NCBI GenBank assembly: GCA_035495315.1
Contig: DATJGF010000110.1
Coordinates: forward strand, 11,845 to 75,844
Direction: 5' to 3'
Source of the DNA: DATJGF01 sp035495315
Lineage (GTDB): Bacteria > Verrucomicrobiota > Verrucomicrobiia > Limisphaerales > UBA8199
DNA length: 64,000 bases
The number at the start of each line of letters is the position of its first letter. Within the stretch, counting starts at the first letter, position 1. The position numbers and the translations under genes are program-made. This document shows, piece by piece, positions 16,139-24,280 of the stretch. The notes under the pieces are model-generated. The model had not been told where the DNA came from. It saw only the letters and a list, made by a program, of their open reading frames with translations, and did no database searches.

Positions 16139-17728
16139 TTAACTCGTTGAGATTGGCTTCGATTTGTTCCTCAGCCGGCTACGGCGGAACCCATAGAGAA
16201 CATAAATGACCAGTCCGGCCAACATCCAGATAAAGAAGCGCAGCCAGGTGACTGCCGGGAGCTCATACATCAAATATCCGCAAGTGAGAATTGCCGCCAA
16301 AGGCACCCACGGGACCAGCGGCGTCCGGAACGGGCGCGGCCGCTGCGGGTCAGTGTGGCGCAAAATGATAATCCCGGCGGCGACGAGAACGAAGGCAAAG
16401 AGCGTGCCGACGTTTGTGAGATCGACCAGTTCGCCAATGCTGGCGACCGATGAGCAAAAGGCGACGATGACACCAGTAATGATAGTGGTGATGTGGGGCG
16501 TAGCAAAACGGGGGTGTATCTTGGCGGCCCACGGCGGCAGCAAGCCGTCGCGACCCATGGAGAAGAATATTCGCGGCTGCCCAGCCTGATATGGAATCAG
16601 GGCGGAGGTAGTGGCCAGTATCCCCCCTAGCGCAACGATGCTGGCGGTCCATTTCATGCCACGAACCAGGAAGGCATCCGCCAAAGGCTCAGCGGTCCCA
16701 AGCGTATCCCACTTGGACATGCCGGTTAGCACAATCGCGACGGCGACATAGAGAATAGTGCATATTGCCAGGCTGCCAATGATGCCGATCGGCATGTCGC
16801 GTTGGGGGTTCCGCGTTTCTTCAGAGGCAGTCGATACAGCATCAAACCCGATGTAGGCAAAAAAGATAATCGCGGCGGCTCCGGAGATCCCTTTCAAACC
16901 GTTTGGCGCGAAGGGTGTCCAGTTCTCCGGCTGAATACAGGTCACCCCAACGATCAGAAAGAAAATGATGATACCGATTTTGGCCAGCGTCACAGTCGTA
17001 TTGAAACGGGCTGTCTCGCGAATGCCGATCAGCACAACCCACGTCACCAGGACCACGATCGCAAAAGCCGGCATGTTGAAAATAAATGGAATGCCTGCAA
17101 TCCGCGGAGCGGTTGCCCAAGCCTCAAGATTTCTCGAGCCCAGTTCGGCAAACCCGGAAAAGTCCAATCCGCCTGGAAGGAACGGGTTCAGGGAAAAAGT
17201 CTGTATTGCCGCAACGGCTTCCAGGAATCGATCGCGACTCTGGAATACTGAGCGGAAGTCGGTGCCAAACCACGCCGGCCAATGGAGGTGTAGGCCATTC
17301 AAAAAGCTTTGAAAGTAACCAGACCAGGACACCGCGACGGCGGCATTGCTGATGGCGTATTCGAGAATCAGATCCCACCCGATCAGCCACGCGGCCAGTT
17401 CGCCCATTGTCGCGTAAGCATATGTATAGGCCGAGCCTGACACCGGCACCATCGCGGCAAATTCCGCATAGCAGAGCGCCGCAAAACTGCAGGCAACAGT
17501 CACGATCAGCAACGAAATTACCAACGCAGGCCCGGCGCCCAACCGCACACCGTCACCGGCCGCCGCGGTTCCAATACTCGAAAAAATGCCGGCACCGACT
17601 ATCGCACCGACACCCAACAGGGTCAGCTGCAGCGGGCCTAGGAGCCGCCGAAGCTGATGTTCGGGCTGCGAGGTTTCACCCACCAGAATGTCGAGGGATT
17701 TGCGCCGAAACAGTTCGTGGGGAAACAT
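16139..17728 (-). CDS. APC superfamily amino-acid permease (CAT type)
   Basis: This 529-residue permease has span 1 LTLLGVGAIVGAGIFSSIG. The conserved block FFAYIGFDAVSTASEETRNPQRDMPIGIIGSLAICTILY is almost the same as in the permease at 12423-13985. The N-terminal LFRRKSLDIL also matches that paralogue (LFRRKSVTDL). It is the first gene of the minus-strand permease set. A GTCTTGGAG repeat lies upstream at 17828-17865. It is likely an amino-acid importer of unknown specificity. Confidence 0.88.
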   Translation of the reverse strand: MFPHELFRRKSLDILVGETSQPEHQLRRLLGPLQLTLLGVGAIVGAGIFSSIGTAAAGDGVRLGAGPALVISLLIVTVACSFAALCYAEFAAMVPVSGSAYTYAYATMGELAAWLIGWDLILEYAISNAAVAVSWSGYFQSFLNGLHLHWPAWFGTDFRSVFQSRDRFLEAVAAIQTFSLNPFLPGGLDFSGFAELGSRNLEAWATAPRIAGIPFIFNMPAFAIVVLVTWVVLIGIRETARFNTTVTLAKIGIIIFFLIVGVTCIQPENWTPFAPNGLKGISGAAAIIFFAYIGFDAVSTASEETRNPQRDMPIGIIGSLAICTILYVAVAIVLTGMSKWDTLGTAEPLADAFLVRGMKWTASIVALGGILATTSALIPYQAGQPRIFFSMGRDGLLPPWAAKIHPRFATPHITTIITGVIVAFCSSVASIGELVDLTNVGTLFAFVLVAAGIIILRHTDPQRPRPFRTPLVPWVPLAAILTCGYLMYELPAVTWLRFFIWMLAGLVIYVLYGFRRSRLRNKSKPISTS

Positions 17729-17827
17729 GATTCGGCCTCAATCTCTCGTTTTCTCGGCTGGCATCCTCAGAGCAGATTTGACTATCGCCCTTTGCGCAAG
17801 AAAAAACAGCTCCGCGGAGTCCCCCAG

Positions 17828-17865
17828 GTCTTGGAGTGCGGCAGAGGTCTACCGCACTCCAAAAC
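17828..17865. repeat. compact hairpin GTCTTGGAGTGCGG ... CCGCACTCCAAAAC
   Basis: Two 14-bp arms (17828-17841 and 17852-17865) are inverted copies with one mismatch around a 10-base loop. The sequence lies 11 bp from the stop codon of the minus-strand sugar-isomerase-like gene, where it could act as a 3' hairpin. It is the shortest copy of the family also seen at 12305 and 56386. Confidence 0.65.
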
Positions 17866-17876
17866 TTGCCGGCTTG

Positions 17877-19454
17877 TCAGGTCGCCTTGGGCAGCGTGCT
17901 CACGTTGACGAATTCTACGCCGAGTTTCTTGAGCGCGTAGCTGCATTCCTTCAAATAATCGCCGTAGCAAAGCATCCAGTGAAAACCTTTCATCTGCTCG
18001 AGAAGTGCGTTGGCATCGCCATGGACACGGACATCGACCTGGCTTCGGCAGATATCGAGGAAGGGGTTGCCGACTATCGTGCCGGCAAAGCCCAGCCATT
18101 GTTTGCAGCCGAAGTCGGGCACGAGCGTGGTTGTGAGCTGGCCAACTTTCATTTCGACTTTCGGTGCAGCGCCATAGTCGCTCTCGAAATGAGTAAAAAT
18201 CTTTGTCCGCTCGGGACGATGGCCATCCATTTTACGCGGAGCAGTGCAGTGGGCCAGGGTGACGATGCCATCGTGCGGGAAGGTCGGATCATTCAGGAAC
18301 ACCGGGCGGCTGCTGATATAATGGAGCAGAATGCCTGAAGGAATAACGACGAAATCCGACTCACAAAAGGCGAGATAGGCCTCGTCATTCAGCAAGGAGA
18401 GGGGCATGCAGGCCGTCGTTCGGCTCATGCCCATAATAGTGCCCATACATTGGTTCACCGTAATCGCATCCGTTCCCGCCTCGTCGAGAATGTCTTTGAA
18501 GACTTCGGTCAGGACAAACGCGTTGTTGAGGAAAGGACGCGCGGTCTGAAGCGAGAGGCGCGGTTCGCGCAGGAGCCGGCCCGCAGCAGTCTCACTGCGG
18601 CGAAGCAGGGCGGTATCCTGGAAAGCCGCTTTCAGGCGTTTCTCGAGTTCAGGGTACGGATAATCCACCAGTTCCAGCTTCCAGGTTTCGCGTGCGATCG
18701 CCGGGGCGCGATGTCCACCCTCGCCCCAACCTGCGGGGCCCCCGATGCAGACAATCCGTTTACCCAGCGTGTTTTTGAGTGCCGCGTGGGTGCGCAGCCG
18801 CCACAGCAGTTCCTCGTTTTTGTCGACGACGACGTCATGGACATCAATCTCCAGCGGGCCGTATTCGTCGACCGTTTTCCGCAGCAGCCGCGGATGGACA
18901 ATTTCGTACCAGAGGTACACCGGGCCGGGGTCATGACGCAGGAACATGAGATTGAAATGTTCCTTGCGGAGCAGCTTTTCCAAACCCCAGCCCCCGGCGG
19001 CATACAACAGGAGCGTATCGAATTCAGTGCGCTCCAGTCGGGCGGCCGCTTCATCGCCGCTCTTGGCGGAGATGATCGGCAGGAATTCGAGCGGAACCTC
19101 TGCTTGCGCCTTGAGCGCGGTAAGCTCCGATTCAATGTGCGTTCTTTCCCGGGCAGCATCGTTCTCGCTCTGGATGCCACCCCAATTGCGCCAGCTGGTA
19201 TGCTCTTTGCGTTGCGGCGTTTCGTAAGTCAGCACGGGTTGCACGCGGAGCGGCTTGCAATAGCGTGGGTGACGCGGCGGACCGGAGTCCGCCTCGGCCG
19301 CAGCGACATCAAGGGCGGACATGGCCAACCCGCCCGCGGCGAAAGCACCGACGTGGTAGAGGAACCGGCGGCGGTTTACGGCCTGGAACTGGGGGAGGGT
19401 GAACGGGCGACAACCGTGGCAGGTGCAGCAACTGTGGTGATGGTTCGTGCTCAT
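17877..19454 (-). CDS. Tat-exported sugar-isomerase-like protein
   Basis: This 525-residue protein has a twin-arginine signal (NRRRFLYHVGAFAAGGLAMSALDVAAA, about residues 27-53). A Cys/His-rich stretch, HHHSCCTCHGC, precedes it. The rest resembles proteins annotated as sugar isomerases with the L-fucose/L-arabinose isomerase fold: ERTEFDTLLLYAAGG, the VNQCMGTIMGM region, and the C-terminal VGNPFLDICRSQVDV. The reaction is unproven. Tat export suggests folding and perhaps metal loading in the cytoplasm. I prefer the ATG at 19454, but a GTG two codons upstream (19460) is also possible. It is divergent from the SGNH/symporter genes. Confidence 0.75.
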   Translation of the reverse strand: MSTNHHHSCCTCHGCRPFTLPQFQAVNRRRFLYHVGAFAAGGLAMSALDVAAAEADSGPPRHPRYCKPLRVQPVLTYETPQRKEHTSWRNWGGIQSENDAARERTHIESELTALKAQAEVPLEFLPIISAKSGDEAAARLERTEFDTLLLYAAGGWGLEKLLRKEHFNLMFLRHDPGPVYLWYEIVHPRLLRKTVDEYGPLEIDVHDVVVDKNEELLWRLRTHAALKNTLGKRIVCIGGPAGWGEGGHRAPAIARETWKLELVDYPYPELEKRLKAAFQDTALLRRSETAAGRLLREPRLSLQTARPFLNNAFVLTEVFKDILDEAGTDAITVNQCMGTIMGMSRTTACMPLSLLNDEAYLAFCESDFVVIPSGILLHYISSRPVFLNDPTFPHDGIVTLAHCTAPRKMDGHRPERTKIFTHFESDYGAAPKVEMKVGQLTTTLVPDFGCKQWLGFAGTIVGNPFLDICRSQVDVRVHGDANALLEQMKGFHWMLCYGDYLKECSYALKKLGVEFVNVSTLPKAT

Positions 19455-19619
19455 AGACACCGGGAGGTTTAATTTCGTTGATTAGTTACTTGAATATTAT
19501 TCACACTCTTTTACAGGTCCACTTTTGACACAAATGCCCTGGATACGGCAAGCTCATTTCGTCTCATTTCTGAATGCTGAAGCCTTGCCTTCCTCACCCA
19601 AACACTGCAGGCTCGGTTC

Positions 19620-20294
19620 ATGTTTCGACTTTCTGCGAAACCACGTTGGTGGCTGGTAGCTTTGCTTTTATTATCCGGCCTGTCACAACTCTCGGCCCAA
19701 ACTCAGACAAGCACTTCACGTTGGGAACCCGAAATTCAGGCGTTCGAGACCCACGACCGCACCAATCCTCCGCCGCGGGATGGCATTCTGTTCATCGGCA
19801 GCTCCTCATTTCGTCTCTGGAAAACTTTGGCGCAAGACTTCCCGGGCAAACCCGTCATCAATCGCGGTTTTGGCGGCTCGGAAATCGCTGACTCAACCGC
19901 CTTCGCCGATCGGATCATTTTTCCTTATCACCCGCGCCTGATCGTGCTGTATGCGGGAGACAATGATTTGGCGAACGGCAAGAGCGCGCAGCAAGTGGTG
20001 GCGGATTACCGGGCGTTCGTGCACGCCGTGCGGGCACGTTTGCCGGAGGCGCAGATTGCGTTCGTGTCAATCAAGCCGAGTCCATCGCGCTGGCATTTGA
20101 AAGAGCAGATCGAGTCGGCAAATCGACAAATTGCAGCCATCAAAGAAGACGGGCTGTTGTTCATCGATGTGTATGGGCGGATGCTGGGCCCGGATGGGAA
20201 GCCGGACGCTGGACTGTTTATGCCGGACGGCTTGCACCCGAATGCGAAGGCCTACCGGCTCTGGGCGGCGACGATCGGGCCGTATCTTCAATAG
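19620..20294 (+). CDS. secreted SGNH/GDSL-family hydrolase
   Basis: The product is 224 residues long with a cleavable signal (WWLVALLLLSGLSQLSAQ). It carries the four SGNH blocks: ILFIGSSSFRLW (nucleophile Ser), NRGFGGSEI (Gly), YAGDNDL (Asn) and DGLHPN (catalytic Asp and His). These enzymes deacetylate or hydrolyse esters on polysaccharides and lipids. It is followed after 15 bp by a sugar symporter gene, so it probably removes ester groups from an imported carbohydrate. The exact substrate is unknown. Confidence 0.85.
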   Translation: MFRLSAKPRWWLVALLLLSGLSQLSAQTQTSTSRWEPEIQAFETHDRTNPPPRDGILFIGSSSFRLWKTLAQDFPGKPVINRGFGGSEIADSTAFADRIIFPYHPRLIVLYAGDNDLANGKSAQQVVADYRAFVHAVRARLPEAQIAFVSIKPSPSRWHLKEQIESANRQIAAIKEDGLLFIDVYGRMLGPDGKPDAGLFMPDGLHPNAKAYRLWAATIGPYLQ

Positions 20295-20309
20295 CTTTCG
20301 AGCAGAGTT

Positions 20310-21704
20310 GTGACAGCGACGTCGCAGTCAGAGTTGTCGACTCCACGGTTGGGGTGGCGGGAAAAACTCAGTTATGGCGTTGCCGATATGGGCTTCAATT
20401 TTTATTGGTCCAATATCGCGACTTTCCTGATGATCTTTTACACCGACGTGTTTGGCATCTCGGCGGCGGCGGCGGGATCGATGCTCTTTGCGATCAAGAT
20501 CATTAATGCCTTCACTGACCCGATGATCGGCGCGGCGGCCGACCGCACCAAAACCCGATTTGGGAAATTCAGGCCTTATTTGATCTGGATGGCGCTTCCC
20601 TTGGCAGTGGCCGGCGTGCTCACCTATAGCACGCCGCCTCTGAGTCAAAATGGGAAACTGATTTATGCCTATGGCACCTATCTGTTGATGATGGTGTGCT
20701 ATACTGGCATCAATATCCCCTACAATGCGCTCTCGGGCGTGATGTCGCCGGATCCGCAAGAGCGTTCGACCATCAACGGCTTGCGGTTCATTTTCGCGTT
20801 TGGTGGCAGCATGCTGGTGACGGCGGCGACACCAATCCTGGTAAAGCGGCTCGGCGGCGGGAATGAGCGGTTGGGCTGGCAACTGACGATGATGGTTTGG
20901 GGCATTGCGGCATCGTGCATTTTCCTGCTGACCTTTCTCAACACGCGCGAGCGTGTCGCGCCGCCGGCGTCTCAAAGGACCGACGTCACTCAAGATGTAA
21001 AGGACTTGGCACGAAACCGGCCGTGGGTGGTGCTGTTTTTCCTGGCGCTGATCATCATGATTACCATCACGCTCCGTACTTCGACCGCGGCTTATTACTT
21101 CAAGTACTACGTTGAACGGCCGGATTTGATGGCGGCATTTGTGCCTGCATATATGGCGGCTGCGGCGGCAGGCGCTTCGCTAACGCCGGTGCTGACCAAG
21201 TTTTTTGATAAGCGGCTGCTACTGATAGTGCTGATGAGTATCACAGGCGTACTGTCGATCGGGTTTTTCTTTATCCCAAAAGACCAGATTGCGTGGATGT
21301 TTGTGCTGCAGGTTGCGACGGGCCTGGTGCTGGGGCCGAAGTCGCCGCTGGCTTTCGCGATGTACGCAGACACGGCGGATTTCAACGAGTGTTGTACCGG
21401 GCGCCGAGCGACCGCGATGACTTTTGCCGCGGCGACTTTTTCGCAAAAACTCGGCACGGCGCTGGCCGCGGCGGTGATGGGCTGGGTATTCACCGCGCTT
21501 GGCTACGTCCCCAACGCAACTCAGACCTCCAGGTCACAAACAGGGATTGTGCTGATGATGTCGTTCATTCCGGCGGCGTTTGCTTTTCTGGCGGCGGGGA
21601 TCATGCTCTTTTACAAACTGGACAATCGACAATTAGCGCAGATTCAGTTGGAGTTGGCGCAACGCAAGGCGGCTGAAAAAGCTGCAGTCGCAGTTTCGGC
21701 GTAG
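20310..21704 (+). CDS. GPH-family sugar:cation symporter (MFS)
   Basis: This 464-residue membrane protein has 12 predicted spans and the glycoside-pentoside-hexuronide symporter signature (KLSYGVADMGFNFYW, then INAFTDPMIGAAADRTKTRFGKFRPYLIW near residues 60-90). GPH transporters take up sugars or glycosides with H+ or Na+. The start is a GTG at 20310, 15 bp after the hydrolase stop. The TAG stop codon lies within a dispersed palindromic repeat (21701-21726). Its neighbours point to import of an oligosaccharide handled by the following GH94-like enzyme. Confidence 0.9.
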   Translation: MTATSQSELSTPRLGWREKLSYGVADMGFNFYWSNIATFLMIFYTDVFGISAAAAGSMLFAIKIINAFTDPMIGAAADRTKTRFGKFRPYLIWMALPLAVAGVLTYSTPPLSQNGKLIYAYGTYLLMMVCYTGINIPYNALSGVMSPDPQERSTINGLRFIFAFGGSMLVTAATPILVKRLGGGNERLGWQLTMMVWGIAASCIFLLTFLNTRERVAPPASQRTDVTQDVKDLARNRPWVVLFFLALIIMITITLRTSTAAYYFKYYVERPDLMAAFVPAYMAAAAAGASLTPVLTKFFDKRLLLIVLMSITGVLSIGFFFIPKDQIAWMFVLQVATGLVLGPKSPLAFAMYADTADFNECCTGRRATAMTFAAATFSQKLGTALAAAVMGWVFTALGYVPNATQTSRSQTGIVLMMSFIPAAFAFLAAGIMLFYKLDNRQLAQIQLELAQRKAAEKAAVAVSA

Positions 21705-21866
21705 CGGCAGGCGTCTCGCCTGCCGTGGAGGGCGGGGTCCCGCCGCCTGGGTCAATGCTGCTGAGGTCACCGGAAGCGGAAAGCGCGGCTGAAATGAGAG
21801 TGTTCGAAATTTGTCTTCGCCGGGCAGGATGCCCGGTTTTACGGCAGGCGAGACGCCTGCCGCTAC
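21701..21866. repeat. perfect inverted pair of composite two-hairpin elements
   Basis: The 26-bp units at 21701-21726 and 21841-21866 are perfect reverse complements. Each forms a hairpin (GGCAGGCG/CGCCTGCC) flanked by GTAGC. Second hairpins lie inside the pair: GGCGGGGTCCCGCC near 21731 and CCGGGCAGGATGCCCGG near 21822. The left unit supplies the symporter stop codon. The right unit lies just upstream of the GH94-like start. Related units occur at 47087-47247 and 54514-54567. Confidence 0.8.
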
Positions 21867-21885
21867 GGGCATTGCAGAGTTAATT

Positions 21886-24255
21886 ATGGTGCAGATCACG
21901 CATAATGGTGAGCGGGTCGAATTGAGCAGTCCGACGTTGATGCCGCGCGCGGCGGGGTTTCTATGGAATCGACGCATGATGATTCAGGCAACCTGCCGCG
22001 GCTATGCGATAGGGCAGTTCATGCAGCCGGAACCGGCCAAATACTCTTATGCTCCAAATCTCGAGGCCAAAACTTTCATGCAGCCGGAGCAACCTTATTA
22101 CGCGCATCACCCGGGCCGGTTTTTTTATGTTAAAGATGAAGAGACCGGCGCGCTGTTCTCGGCGCCTTACGAACCGGTGCGGGCAACGCTCGATCATTAT
22201 CGCTTTTCTGTCGGCCAACGCGATCTGCGGTGGAGCGTTGAAAAGGACGGCATTGCACTCGAGATTTGTTTAAGTCTCCCGGCCAGCGACGTTGTCGAGC
22301 TTTGGGCCGTGCAGGTGCATAACAAGTCAGGACGCGAGCGGCGAGTCAGTGTTTACCCCTACTTCACGGTGGGCTACATGAGTTGGATGAACCAGTCGGC
22401 CCAATACCGGGCTGACCTCGGCGGCATTGTCGCCACGTGTATGACGCCTTATCAAAAGGTGGCGGATTATTTCAGAATTAAAGATTTTAAGGACAAAACG
22501 TTTCTGCTGGCGCAGGAGATGCCGGCCGCCTGGGAAGCAAAACAGGAAGCGTTTGAGGGCGAGGGTGGGTTGCACAATCCCGCAGGCATTCTGTCCGAGG
22601 AACTCGGCAAAGGCGATGCGCTTTACGAAACACCCGCAGCTATCCTTCAGTATCGACTCCGGCTGTCTGCAGATCGGAGTCGGGATTATCGATTTCTTTT
22701 TGGACCAGCATCTACCGATGGTGAAATCGGAGCACTCCGCGCCAGGTATCTGCATGCCGAGGGTTTCGCGCGCGCTGCGGCGGAATACTCAACGTACATA
22801 GCCGAGGGCAAAGGTTGTCTGACTATTGAGACGCCGGATCGGGAGTTCGATCATTTCGTTAACCATTGGTTACCGCGGCAGGTCTTCTACCACGGCGATG
22901 TGAATCGACTGACGACCGATCCTCAGACTCGCAATTACCTCCAGGACAACATGGGCATGAGTTATCTCAAGCCTTCCCTCACACGTCGGGCTTTTTTGCA
23001 CGCACTCAGTCAACAGGAACCGAGCGGCGCGATGCCTGATGGAATTCTTTTGGTCGAGGGAGCGGAACTTAAATACATCAACCAAATCCCACATACAGAT
23101 CATTGTGTTTGGTTGCCGGTTTGTCTCAGGGCGTACCTGGACGAAACGAATGACGACGCCATTTTGGGGGAACAGGTAACCGATCGCGAAAGTCAAACTC
23201 GGACGATGTTCGAGCGCATCACGCTTGCGATGCGCTGGCTGTTGAGAGCTCGCGACCATCGCGGATTGAGTTACATCGCGCAAGGCGACTGGTGTGACCC
23301 GATGAACATGGTGGGCTACAAAGGCAAAGGCGTCTCCGGCTGGTTATCAGTGGCGACGGCCTATGCGCTGAACTTGTGGGCGAAGATTTGTGAGGATCAA
23401 AACGCCGGCTCTCTTGCCGAAGAATTCATAGTGGGCGCCGCTGATATCAACAAAGCGGTGAATGCTTACCTTTGGGACGGTCAATGGTTCGCTCGCGGCA
23501 TTACGGATGAAGGCAGGACTTTCGGAACAAACAGAGACCCGGAAGGCCGCATTTTTCTAAATCCTCAAAGCTGGGCGATCCTGGCCGGGACAGCCAATCC
23601 TGCGCAACGACGGCTGATGATGACGGCCATTGAGCAGCAACTGGAGACACCTTACGGTGTGATGTTGCTGGCGCCGGCATTTACCGCAATGCGCGAAGAC
23701 ATCGGGCGGGTCACCCAGAAATTTCCGGGTTCGGCGGAAAATGGCTCGGTTTATAACCATGCGGCGGCCTTTTATATTTACAGCCTTTATACCATTGGTG
23801 AGCAAGACCGCGCCTTCAAGCTCTTGCGCCAGATGCTTCCTGGTCCCTCCCCCGAAGACTATGAGCGAAGGGGCCAGTTGCCGGTGTTTATTCCGAATTA
23901 CTATCGTGGTGGGTACTATCAACACCCACGAACGGCCGGACGCTCGAGCCAGTTATTCAACACTGGCACCGTGTCGTGGATCTATCGGTGTCTGGTGGAA
24001 GAACTGTTTGGATTAAAAGGTTCTAAAGCGGGTCTCCAGATCAGGCCTCAGCTCCCAAGCCAGTGGCCGGGGGCCAGGGCCGTCCGCACATTTCGCGGCG
24101 CCACCTTTAACGTAGAAATGAAACGCCAGTCCGGCGCTTCCAAGACGATAATTATGGTCGATGGTAACAAGCTGATTGAAGACACTGTCACCGCTATTCA
24201 AGCCGGCCGAACGTACAACGTAGAGGTCAGGTTTGGCGCCTCGACTGAGCCATGA
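21886..24255 (+). CDS. GH94/GH36-type glycoside phosphorylase or hydrolase
   Basis: This 789-residue protein has the glycosyltransferase-36/GH94 layout. An N-terminal beta-sandwich (to about residue 270, with QPEQPYYAHHPGRFFYVKDEETG) is joined to an (alpha/alpha)6 barrel. GDWCDPMN near residue 467 holds the position of the general acid Asp in cellobiose-type phosphorylases. KFPGSAENGSVYNHAAAF (about 620) forms the anion or sugar site. I chose the ATG at 21886 over a start 25 codons upstream because that extension is translated from the neighbouring repeat. It probably cleaves a beta-linked oligosaccharide in the cytoplasm after uptake by the adjacent symporter. Whether phosphate is the acceptor is not shown. 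Confidence 0.82.
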   Translation: MVQITHNGERVELSSPTLMPRAAGFLWNRRMMIQATCRGYAIGQFMQPEPAKYSYAPNLEAKTFMQPEQPYYAHHPGRFFYVKDEETGALFSAPYEPVRATLDHYRFSVGQRDLRWSVEKDGIALEICLSLPASDVVELWAVQVHNKSGRERRVSVYPYFTVGYMSWMNQSAQYRADLGGIVATCMTPYQKVADYFRIKDFKDKTFLLAQEMPAAWEAKQEAFEGEGGLHNPAGILSEELGKGDALYETPAAILQYRLRLSADRSRDYRFLFGPASTDGEIGALRARYLHAEGFARAAAEYSTYIAEGKGCLTIETPDREFDHFVNHWLPRQVFYHGDVNRLTTDPQTRNYLQDNMGMSYLKPSLTRRAFLHALSQQEPSGAMPDGILLVEGAELKYINQIPHTDHCVWLPVCLRAYLDETNDDAILGEQVTDRESQTRTMFERITLAMRWLLRARDHRGLSYIAQGDWCDPMNMVGYKGKGVSGWLSVATAYALNLWAKICEDQNAGSLAEEFIVGAADINKAVNAYLWDGQWFARGITDEGRTFGTNRDPEGRIFLNPQSWAILAGTANPAQRRLMMTAIEQQLETPYGVMLLAPAFTAMREDIGRVTQKFPGSAENGSVYNHAAAFYIYSLYTIGEQDRAFKLLRQMLPGPSPEDYERRGQLPVFIPNYYRGGYYQHPRTAGRSSQLFNTGTVSWIYRCLVEELFGLKGSKAGLQIRPQLPSQWPGARAVRTFRGATFNVEMKRQSGASKTIIMVDGNKLIEDTVTAIQAGRTYNVEVRFGASTEP

Positions 24256-24280
24256 GCGACTGACTTCTCAGCCGAGGCCG

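Noticed and set aside
18450..19472. Plus-strand frame of 340 codons
   Set aside because: It is antisense to the Tat sugar-isomerase-like gene. Long antisense frames are common in GC-rich genes, and this one shows no motif.
21811..21885. 25-codon N-terminal extension of the GH94-like gene
   Set aside because: The codons (PGRMPGFTAGETPAAT) come from the palindromic repeat. The ATG at 21886 begins the conserved domain.
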